From NCBI GenBank assembly GCA_045632625.1, contig JAZQWZ010000093.1, positions 1 to 8,311 on the forward strand: a stretch of DNA of 8,311 nucleotides. Direction: 5' to 3'. The notes below the pieces were generated by a model. It was not told the DNA's origin. It saw nothing but the letters and a program-made list of their open reading frames with translations, and ran no database searches. The translations under genes and the position numbers were made by a program. Origin of the DNA: Scatosoma sp045632625. Lineage in GTDB: Bacteria; Bacillota; Clostridia; Christensenellales; Borkfalkiaceae. Position 1 is the first letter of the stretch. The number at the start of each line of letters is the position of its first letter. Below, one piece after another: positions 1 through 5,364 of the stretch.

Positions 1-642
1 GTGCGCGCGATTGCAAAGGTGTGCGAAGAAGCGGAAATTTTCGTGCTTGCCGATGAGATTTATGAAAAGCTTTGCTATAATGGCGTAAAACCTTTTTCCA
101 TTGCAAAATGCAGTGAAAAAATGAAGGATTTGACGATTACGGTTAACGGCGTTTCCAAAACGTACGCGATGACGGGCTGGCGCGTGGGCTATCTTGCTGC
201 GCCCAAGGATATTGCAAAGGCAATCGATTCTTTCCAAAGCCATGCAACGAGCAACGCTTGCTCCATTTCGCAATGCGCGACCATAGAGGCGTTGGCGTCT
301 ACCGATGAAGAAATTCAAGCGATGGTGGACGTGTTCGACAAGCGCCGCGCGAAATTGTTGCAGCTGATTGCTGGCATTAACGGCGTGCAAGCGATTGAGC
401 CGGATGGCGCGTTCTACGTGATGATGGTTGTAAGCGGTTGCTACGGCAAGAGTTATAACGGCGTAAAGATTGAAAACTCGGTGCAGTTTGCCGATACGTT
501 GTTGGAAGCGGAAAAGGTGGCTACCGTACCCGGAGTTTCGTTTGGCGCGGACGATTGCGTGCGCCTTTCCTACGCGCTTTCCGAAGCGGATTTGGAAGAA
601 GGTTTGAAACGCATTAAGGCGTTTGTAAATAAGCTGGCATAA
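1..642 (+). CDS. PLP-dependent class I/II aminotransferase, 3' part (5' truncated by window edge)
   Basis: This is the C-terminal 213 residues of a fold-type I aminotransferase, probably of the aspartate/aromatic aminotransferase group, which moves amino groups between amino acids and 2-oxo acids in the cytoplasm. Seen directly: LADEIYEKL (visible residues 16-24) carries the Asp and Tyr that contact the cofactor pyridine ring and phosphate. SKTYAMTGWRVGY (52-64) has the Schiff-base lysine (K53) and the phosphate-contacting Arg. VRLSYALSEADLEEGL near the end holds the conserved carboxylate-binding Arg (R188). Family members are about 390-400 aa, so roughly 180 residues lie upstream of the window; the GTG at base 1 is very likely an internal Val codon. 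An intrinsic terminator follows 12 bases after the stop, so this is the last gene of its transcript. Substrate cannot be assigned. Class is certain; exact subfamily is not. Confidence 0.93.
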   Translation: MRAIAKVCEEAEIFVLADEIYEKLCYNGVKPFSIAKCSEKMKDLTITVNGVSKTYAMTGWRVGYLAAPKDIAKAIDSFQSHATSNACSISQCATIEALASTDEEIQAMVDVFDKRRAKLLQLIAGINGVQAIEPDGAFYVMMVVSGCYGKSYNGVKIENSVQFADTLLEAEKVATVPGVSFGADDCVRLSYALSEADLEEGLKRIKAFVNKLA

Positions 643-654
643 TAATAAATTATG

Positions 655-705
655 AAAACCACACGACGATTTGGCTTTTTATGGCTAAACCGCCGTGTGG
701 TTTTT
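655..705 (+). terminator. Intrinsic terminator after the aminotransferase
   Basis: AAAACCACACG (655-665) pairs with CGTGTGGTTTT (694-704), continued inward by a C-G/G-C step after one A/C mismatch and an inner stem TTTGGC/GCTAAA (670-675 with 684-689). A T-run ends it at 701-705. The flanking A and T runs could let it work in both directions, but no gene converges on it. Confidence 0.88.
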
Positions 706-724
706 ATTTGGCATACATAAATAC

Positions 725-751
725 TTGACAAAATAATGTAGATGATATAAT
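725..751 (+). promoter_or_regulatory. Sigma-A-type promoter of the lipoprotein gene
   Basis: TTGACA (725-730) is a perfect -35 and TATAAT (746-751) a perfect -10, with a somewhat short 15-base spacer. A second -10-like TATAAG at 751 would give a 20-base spacer. It lies after the upstream terminator and about 36 bases before the ATG at 787, whose ribosome binding site is AGGAGA at 774-779. Confidence 0.78.
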
Positions 752-786
752 ATAAGAATAATCCAAGTATTAAAGGAGAAATAAAA

Positions 787-2709
787 ATGAAAACAAATCG
801 TTTATTATTAAGCATCATTTTTACGCTGTTTATGTGTATAATTTGCGTTGGGTGTGGGGGCAAAAATAGTAGCTCAAATAACAGTTCGAGCGCCTCGAGT
901 TCTTCTAGCGCGCAGTCTCCGTCTAATTCCACAGAAATTATTGACGTAGAGGGTGGAAGAATTGAAAACGGAACAATTATTATTTTGTTGGATGACCAAG
1001 ATAGCGTGGCGTTAAAGGATAAAATAGTTTGTGCGCCGAATAGTACTTGGAAATTATGTGTAGACATTTCCGGTGCAATGGAAATCTCGACAAAAGTTGC
1101 CACAGGTTTAAATGGTACGCTTGCGGTAGGGGATAATATTTTTTATATTATTGTTACGGCGGAAAATGGTACGGACGTCAAAGTGTATCAATTAAATTTA
1201 CATAAATCCTACGACGTAACGGTGAATTATTATGACGGAACGCAATTATTGAAAACGGAAACGGTAAAATCGGGGGCTATTTTGTCTGCTTTTGAACCGA
1301 CGAAAACGGGGTATACCTTACAAGGTTGGATAAAAGACGAGGTTGCTTTTACGGCGGGATGCCTTTTTGAAAATGCCGATTTGTATGCCGATTTTACGGC
1401 AAACACCTATCGCGTTACCTATGATATTCCCGAAGATGCGCAAATGGACGAAGAATATACGGACATTGTTTACGGGGAAGATTACAAGGCGCCTGTTCCT
1501 ACTAGAACAGGGTATACGTTCGTCGGTTGGGCAATTTCAAAACACGGTTATCCTGATACGGATAGCGCAGGGAATTCTTTAAGACCTTGGATTTATACGA
1601 AAGAAAATGTTTTATTTGCGCAATGGGAGCCGTTGCAATTCAAATTAAGAGTTAACGGAAGCGGTGAAAAAGGGAAAGTGTCAGGTGGACGTACGGTTAA
1701 TTATAATTCTACCGCTACGATAAAGGCAACGCCTTTCCTTGGCTATAATTTTGTAGGTTGGTATGATGAAGCAGGAAACTTTGTGACCAATCAAAAGGAA
1801 TACGAAGTAACGATAAAAGGCGACGCTTCCTTTGAAGCGCGTTTTGAGATTAGACCAGAAATGTTACCGTTTTCTTTTGTGGCGACGGAAACCACTTGTA
1901 TTCTTACAAGAGTAGAAAATTATTTAACTGTTTCTCAAATACAAATTCCCGCTTACGTGACTTCGTTTGAATCAGGAACATTTAAATGGACGTATAAATT
2001 AATCGAAGTGTTCAATGCGTCTAAAATTGTATCAAACGATATTATGGATGAGGTTAGAGTGTGGCAAAAAAATGCACATATCTATACATCTAAGGACGGT
2101 AAGTGGAGAAGTGAAACAGGAGAAACCTATTCTACGATTAACGAAGCGTCTAAATTGAAGGTTTTAGATAACGAATATATTTTATACGAAGAAAAAATTG
2201 GCAATCTGTGGGTGTGCACGATTGTAAATTATATCGGTACGGCAACGGAAATTGAATTACCTGGCGGATGCGATCGAATTAACTCTTTTGCTTTCGCATT
2301 TAACGATACGCTTGTTTCCGTAGATACTGGTGTTGGCGTAAAAGAAATAGGTGAAAATGCTTTTGATCAATGTACCAAATTAAAAAATGTAACCATCAAT
2401 TATCCGGTAAGACATATTGGGGATTATGCATTTAAATCGTGTAGCGGTTTTCTTAAAATTAAGATGAATAGATACGTGGAAACGATAGGTAAAAATATTG
2501 GAGGAAACACTATTGATGCCGTATATTTTGAAGGGAATGCAACGCAATGGTCACAAATACAAATTGGTGAAGAAAATACTTATTGCTTGAATGCCGAAAC
2601 GCTCTATTTTTATGCGGCGGAAAACCCCTATGAGAATGGCACGGCTGTGGATGGACATAACTACTGGCATTATGACGAGAATGATGCGATTATGGTTTGG
2701 GCGAAATAA
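787..2709 (+). CDS. Surface lipoprotein with cadherin-like, InlB-type and BspA-type leucine-rich repeats
   Basis: A 640-aa predicted exported lipoprotein. Residues 1-22 form a Lys/Arg-led hydrophobic signal peptide ending ICVGC, so C23 is the likely lipidated cysteine; the residue at -3 is Cys rather than the usual Leu/Val, so the lipobox is atypical. Residues 27-48 are a Ser/Asn-rich linker. Residues about 97-140 (GDNIFYIIVTAENGT, then VYQLNL) match the cadherin-like beta-sandwich domain of clostridial surface proteins. Three InlB-type (Listeria-Bacteroides) repeats follow, each with a GY-x-GW core: GYTLQGW (175-181), GYTFVGW (242-248), GYNFVGWY (319-326). Residues about 496-600 look like BspA-type leucine-rich repeats (IGENAF, IGDYAF), ending in a WSQIQIG and NYWHYD segment typical of such C termini. 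By family knowledge such proteins bind host or partner surfaces; the ligand is unknown. It has its own promoter and terminator. Codons appear more A/T-rich (AAT, TTA, ATT) than in thrC, which may reflect transfer or rapid surface evolution. Confidence 0.9.
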   Translation: MKTNRLLLSIIFTLFMCIICVGCGGKNSSSNNSSSASSSSSAQSPSNSTEIIDVEGGRIENGTIIILLDDQDSVALKDKIVCAPNSTWKLCVDISGAMEISTKVATGLNGTLAVGDNIFYIIVTAENGTDVKVYQLNLHKSYDVTVNYYDGTQLLKTETVKSGAILSAFEPTKTGYTLQGWIKDEVAFTAGCLFENADLYADFTANTYRVTYDIPEDAQMDEEYTDIVYGEDYKAPVPTRTGYTFVGWAISKHGYPDTDSAGNSLRPWIYTKENVLFAQWEPLQFKLRVNGSGEKGKVSGGRTVNYNSTATIKATPFLGYNFVGWYDEAGNFVTNQKEYEVTIKGDASFEARFEIRPEMLPFSFVATETTCILTRVENYLTVSQIQIPAYVTSFESGTFKWTYKLIEVFNASKIVSNDIMDEVRVWQKNAHIYTSKDGKWRSETGETYSTINEASKLKVLDNEYILYEEKIGNLWVCTIVNYIGTATEIELPGGCDRINSFAFAFNDTLVSVDTGVGVKEIGENAFDQCTKLKNVTINYPVRHIGDYAFKSCSGFLKIKMNRYVETIGKNIGGNTIDAVYFEGNATQWSQIQIGEENTYCLNAETLYFYAAENPYENGTAVDGHNYWHYDENDAIMVWAK

Positions 2710-2726
2710 TTTACGTAAGGTATTAG

Positions 2727-2755
2727 AAAACGGGCGAAAAATCTCGCCCGTTTTT
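2727..2755 (+). terminator. Intrinsic terminator after the lipoprotein gene
   Basis: CGGGCGA (2731-2737) pairs perfectly with TCGCCCG (2744-2750) around a six-base loop. The stem is flanked by AAAA (2727-2730) and TTTTT (2751-2755). It starts 17 bases after the TAA at 2707-2709. Confidence 0.92.
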
Positions 2756-2856
2756 CATTTTTTTTATGAAAATAAGAGAAAAAACAAAAAAAGTTTGTAT
2801 TTTTGGAAAAAATTTTTGTCAAAGGTATTGAAATTCTGTAAAAAATTTGGTAAAAT
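2756..2856 (+). promoter_or_regulatory. Promoter of the P-loop ATPase gene, with A/T-rich upstream tract
   Basis: TTGAAA (2828-2833) and TAAAAT (2851-2856) are separated by the ideal 17 bases, and TGG directly before the -10 makes it an extended -10 promoter. The preceding 70 bases (about 2756-2825) are nearly all A and T with several A-tracts. This could act as an UP element for the RNA polymerase alpha subunit; that is inference. Transcription should start near 2862-2864. Confidence 0.75.
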
Positions 2857-2859
2857 AGT

Positions 2860-2923
2860 ATAAACCTAATATACCTTGTGTATATCTTGGATAAGTAGCA
2901 CTAAATCTTGGAGGATTTATATT
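2860..2923 (+). promoter_or_regulatory. 5' untranslated leader and ribosome binding site of the ATPase gene
   Basis: The leader is about 60 bases. It holds a small hairpin, ATATAC (2869-2874) with GTATAT (2880-2885), and a direct repeat ATCTTGGA at 2884-2891 and 2905-2912. The second copy overlaps the strong ribosome binding site GGAGG (2910-2914), nine bases before ATG 2924, which fixes the start there. An in-frame upstream start at 2876 would add 16 residues but has no ribosome binding site. Confidence 0.6.
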
Positions 2924-3337
2924 ATGATTAAAGTAATTTACGGCGCAAAAGGAACGGGTAAAACCAAGCAAATGATCGACGCGGCAAACGCGGCGGTTAA
3001 AGAGGCAAAAGGCCACTTGATTTATATCACCGACAGCAAACGTTATATGTATGATTTGGAACGTGAAGTGCGCTTTATTGATACAAGTGAATATGATATC
3101 GCAGGGGAAGCTGCGCTTTGCGGTTTCGTGAAAGGCGTTATCGCGGGCAACCACGACAACGAATATGTATTTATCGACGGTGTTGTACGTATTGCGGGCA
3201 AACCTGTACAAGAACTTGCAGCGTTCTTCTATATGCTTGACAAGGTTGCAAAGAACAACAGCATGGTGATTACCGTTGCCGTATCCGCAGCGAAAGAAGA
3301 ATTGCCTGATTTTGTAACCAAATTTATCGAAGAATAA
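2924..3337 (+). CDS. Small P-loop ATP-binding protein of unknown function
   Basis: A 137-aa soluble protein. Walker A is GAKGTGKT at residues 7-14, directly after the first beta strand (MIKVIY). A Walker B-like strand YVFID is at 81-85, and a further hydrophobic strand SMVITVAVSA is at 113-122, where P-loop NTPases often carry sensor 1. The protein is essentially just a minimal nucleotide-binding core. Short clostridial proteins of this kind are often labelled ATP-binding or PilT-like, but no secretion or pilus domain is visible, so no pathway is claimed. The start at 2924 is supported by GGAGG at 2910-2914. The gene has its own promoter; no strong independent thrC promoter is visible downstream, so read-through into thrC is possible. 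Gene is near certain, function unknown. Confidence 0.9.
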   Translation: MIKVIYGAKGTGKTKQMIDAANAAVKEAKGHLIYITDSKRYMYDLEREVRFIDTSEYDIAGEAALCGFVKGVIAGNHDNEYVFIDGVVRIAGKPVQELAAFFYMLDKVAKNNSMVITVAVSAAKEELPDFVTKFIEE

Positions 3338-3351
3338 TAAAGCGTCCAGCG

Positions 3352-3371
3352 CCGCATAAGCGCTTATGCGG
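3352..3371. repeat. Perfect 20-base palindrome between the ATPase gene and thrC
   Basis: CCGCATAAGC followed immediately by its reverse complement GCTTATGCGG. As RNA it would form an 8-bp stem with a GCGC loop, extendable by CCA/TGG outside a bulge. It lies 14 bases after the ATPase stop. No T-run follows directly (the next bases are TTGGTGAAATTG), so it is a poor terminator. It could be a 3' stabilising hairpin, part of the thrC leader, or a protein-binding site. Confidence 0.7.
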
Positions 3372-3393
3372 TTGGTGAAATTGTGGGTTTTTA

Positions 3394-3450
3394 CAGCCAC
3401 GAAAATTATAAAACGAAACATAACAAAAAGCAAAGGCAGTCTTCGGGCTG
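3394..3450 (+). promoter_or_regulatory. Possible antiterminator pairing in the thrC leader
   Basis: CAGCC (3394-3398) and CGAA (3400-3403), with A3399 bulged, can pair with GGCTG (3446-3450) and TTCG (3442-3445): nine pairs. The 3' strand is the loop and descending arm of the terminator-like hairpin at 3423-3468, so the two folds exclude each other. That is the layout of an attenuator, but no ligand or sensor is identifiable and there is no T-box consensus. Found by eye; it may be coincidence. Confidence 0.35.
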
Positions 3451-3468
3451 CACTTTTGCGTGTTTTGT
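3423..3468 (+). terminator. UUCG-capped terminator or attenuator hairpin just before thrC
   Basis: The core stem GCAGTC (3436-3441) pairs with GGCTGC (3446-3451) around a TTCG tetraloop closed by C-G. It is extended by GCAAAG (3430-3435) with CTTTTGC (3453-3459), with single bulges, and by ACAAAA (3423-3428) with TTTTGT (3463-3468). The A-rich 5' flank and T-rich 3' flank are typical of an intrinsic terminator. It ends only 18 bases before the thrC ATG, leaving no room for a promoter after it, so it is either leaky, regulated, or a processing/stability element. Confidence 0.65.
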
Positions 3469-3486
3469 AGAGAGAGAGGTAAGAAA

Positions 3487-5028
3487 ATGTATTTTATCAG
3501 CACGAGAGGCGGAGAAAAGGTAACCGGTGCGCAAGCCATTGTACAAGGGCTTGCAAGCGACGGCGGTTTGTTTGTACCCGAAACGTTCCCTACGGTGAGC
3601 GATGCGGATATGCAAGCCATGATGGAAATGGATTATCCCGAACGCGCCGCGTTTATTTTAGGGAAATATTTGGGGGAAGAGCTTGGCGAGGATTTCTTAA
3701 AAGAAAGCTGCGCTAAGGCGTATTCCACTTTCCGCGGTGGCGATCCTGCGCCGCTTGTGAAAATCGACGGGAATTTGTTTGTATTGGAGCTTTTCCACGG
3801 ACCTACCTGCGCCTTTAAGGACATGGCGCTTACCGTACTTCCCTACCTTTTGAAAAAGAGCTGTGAAGTAACGGGGATTAAAGACGATATCTTGATTTTG
3901 GCTGCGACGAGCGGCGATACGGGTAAGGCGGCGTTGGAAGGCTTCCGCGACGTACCGGGCACAAAGGTGAACGTGTTTTATCCCGATGAAGGCGTGGCGA
4001 AAATGCAACGTTTGCAAATGTGCATTCAAGACGGTAACAACGTGAACGTGTGCGCAGTAAAGGGTAATTTTGACGATTGCCAACGCGCCGTGAAGAAGTT
4101 GTTTGCGTCCGAAGAATTTAACGCAGAGCTTGCGAAAATGGGTGTACGCCTTTCGAGTGCGAACTCCATTAACTTCGGTAGACTTGCACCGCAAATCGCG
4201 TATTATTTCTCGTCGTATTTGGATTTGATTACGTCTAACCAAATTCAAATGGGGGACAAGGTGGATTTCGTTGTGCCTACGGGGAACTTTGGCGATATTT
4301 TGGCTGGTTGGTACGCAAAGCAAATGGGCTTGCCTGTTAGAAAGCTGGTTTGTGCGTCCAACAGAAACAAAGTGCTTGCCGATTTCTTCCAAAAGGGCGT
4401 TTACGACGTGCGTCGGAATTTCTTCCGTACCATGTCGCCGTCTATGGATATTTTGGTATCTTCCAACTTGGAGCGTTTGCTTTTTGAGATTAGCGGAAGA
4501 GACGCGCAAACGACGGCGCGCAGAATGCAATCGCTTGCGGAAACCAAGCAATATAGCATTACCGAAAAAGAAAAGGCAATTTTGGACGAAGAATTCTTCG
4601 GCGGTTTTGCAAGTGAAGACGATACCGTGGAAGCCATGTATGAAATTTTCGACGAATACGGGTATGCGATGGATACGCATACGGGCGTAGCGCTTGCGGT
4701 ATGCGCGCAATACCAAAAAACGTTGGAAACGGAAGATAAAAAGAAAAAGGATACGACGCCTATCGTGGTGCTCTCTACCGCAAATCCGTATAAATTCCCG
4801 CAAGACGTGTTGTATGCACTGTCGGGGAACGACGTGAAGGATAGCTTTAAAGGCATTAAGCGTTTGAATTTGCTTACGGCAATGAAACCGCCTAAATGCT
4901 TGCTGGATTTGAGATACCGTCCCTTGCGTTTCAAAACGGTGGTGGATAACGATTTGCAAAAGATGTCGCAAGCCGTGTTGAAATTTGCCGGCGGACAAGT
5001 TATACCTGTACCCGATGCAGAAAACTAA
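3487..5028 (+). CDS. thrC: Threonine synthase (EC 4.2.3.1)
   Basis: A PLP enzyme converting O-phospho-L-homoserine to L-threonine, the last step of threonine synthesis in the cytoplasm. The 513-aa protein covers the whole family: an N-terminal domain starting YFISTRGG; the PLP-lysine motif FHGPTCAFKDMA (residues 103-114, K111); the SGDTGKAA loop (142-149); NSINFGRLAPQIAYY (226-240); the phosphate-binding loop PTGNFGD (264-270); and a late TANPYKFP segment (431-438). This is the longer bacterial/fungal-type threonine synthase. ATG 3487 is chosen because AGAGGT (3475-3480) lies just upstream and MYFISTRG is a typical start; an in-frame upstream start at 3460 would fall inside the hairpin. No strong independent promoter is visible, so transcription probably comes through the leader. 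No frameshift or missing key residue is seen. Confidence 0.97.
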   Translation: MYFISTRGGEKVTGAQAIVQGLASDGGLFVPETFPTVSDADMQAMMEMDYPERAAFILGKYLGEELGEDFLKESCAKAYSTFRGGDPAPLVKIDGNLFVLELFHGPTCAFKDMALTVLPYLLKKSCEVTGIKDDILILAATSGDTGKAALEGFRDVPGTKVNVFYPDEGVAKMQRLQMCIQDGNNVNVCAVKGNFDDCQRAVKKLFASEEFNAELAKMGVRLSSANSINFGRLAPQIAYYFSSYLDLITSNQIQMGDKVDFVVPTGNFGDILAGWYAKQMGLPVRKLVCASNRNKVLADFFQKGVYDVRRNFFRTMSPSMDILVSSNLERLLFEISGRDAQTTARRMQSLAETKQYSITEKEKAILDEEFFGGFASEDDTVEAMYEIFDEYGYAMDTHTGVALAVCAQYQKTLETEDKKKKDTTPIVVLSTANPYKFPQDVLYALSGNDVKDSFKGIKRLNLLTAMKPPKCLLDLRYRPLRFKTVVDNDLQKMSQAVLKFAGGQVIPVPDAEN

Positions 5029-5042
5029 AAGAGGAAATTAGG

Positions 5043-5080
5043 CGGGAAAACGTGCTCCGTTTTCCCGTACTGTATTTTAT
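5043..5080 (+). terminator. Intrinsic terminator after thrC
   Basis: CGGGAAAACG (5043-5052) pairs perfectly over ten bases with CGTTTTCCCG (5058-5067) around a TGCTC loop, 14 bases after the thrC stop. The following tract (TACTGTATTTTAT) is T-rich but interrupted, so termination may be incomplete. Confidence 0.8.
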
Positions 5081-5114
5081 CGTGTCAAACGTGTGAAATT
5101 TTACGATTGGGCAT

Positions 5115-5143
5115 TTGAAAGTGGTTGTTTCGTGGTATATATA
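5115..5143 (+). promoter_or_regulatory. Promoter of the 6S-like RNA
   Basis: TTGAAA (5115-5120) and TATATA (5138-5143) have a 17-base spacer. A second register, TATATA at 5136-5141 preceded by TGG, would make an extended -10 with a 15-base spacer. Either predicts transcription starting near 5147-5150, exactly where the base-paired RNA begins, so promoter and structure support each other. Confidence 0.75.
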
Positions 5144-5146
5144 AAA

Positions 5147-5331
5147 GGCTCTATCACATCACCTGGTTGATTTTTGACGGAAAACTACTACGAAATACTG
5201 CGTGTATTTGTTCGGTTACAGACAGTAAACAAGTATGCGCCCTCACAAAACGCTTGTCTTTCTTGTATTTTTCTCGTCAAACCGCTGAAATTCATTTCAG
5301 CTAGAATCAACCATTTTCTGTGACATAGCCA
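5147..5331 (+). ncRNA. ssrS: 6S RNA candidate (regulator of housekeeping RNA polymerase)
   Basis: No ORF is credible here, and the ends are complementary over the whole element. The outer closing stem is 5147-5158 with 5319-5330 (10 of 12 pairs; starts GGCT, ends AGCC). The inner closing stem GGTTGATT (5165-5172) pairs perfectly with AATCAACC (5305-5312). The 3' strand then carries a hairpin, GCTGAAA/TTTCAGC (5284-5290 with 5295-5301), like the one in the 3' side of the central bubble of known 6S RNAs. TTTGACG (5173-5179) can pair with CGTCAAA (5275-5281), and a 12-bp apical stem is formed by 5201-5212 with 5228-5239. The length of about 184 bases and the rod shape fit 6S RNA, which mimics an open promoter and sequesters RNA polymerase. 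The strand ACCTGGTTGATTTTTGACGG resembles the B. subtilis 6S-1 template as I recall it. The 3' end is inferred from pairing. A structured mRNA leader is the main alternative. Confidence 0.8.
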
Positions 5332-5364
5332 TGTAAAACAAGTATATAAAAAGGGGGAGTGCAC

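Noticed and set aside
570..1103. A 177-codon minus-strand frame spanning the aminotransferase end, the intergenic region and the lipoprotein start
   Set aside because: It crosses a terminator, a promoter and the coding ends of two well-supported + genes; its protein shows no family features.
2884..2912. Direct repeat ATCTTGGA in the ATPase leader as a regulator-binding site
   Set aside because: Two 8-base copies 21 bases apart, one inside the ribosome binding site, are too weak to claim a site.
3381..3412. A thrC promoter (TTGTGG with TATAAA)
   Set aside because: The -35 is poor and the spacer is 20 bases; the resulting transcript would also have to pass the hairpin at 3423-3468.
2819..3433. 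A 204-codon minus-strand frame over the ATPase gene
   Set aside because: It covers the + strand promoter and the whole Walker-motif gene and resembles a frame shadow rich in Phe/His/Asn.
3697..4998. A 433-codon open frame on the minus strand opposite thrC
   Set aside because: It is the antisense shadow of a clearly functional thrC, is rich in His/Arg with no recognisable domain, and has no ribosome binding site.
5147..5331. SRP RNA, tmRNA, RNase P RNA or a T-box leader instead of 6S RNA
   Set aside because: I find no GGAAG-type SRP loop signature, no tRNA-like ends, no RNase P GAGGAAAGTCC core and no T-box GGGTGG-ACCGCG element.
5320..5348. A promoter for the DUF5685 gene (GTGACA, 17 bases, TATATA)
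   Set aside because: It would start transcription near 5355, inside or at the ribosome binding site, leaving almost no leader; the -35 match is also the closing stem of the 6S-like RNA.
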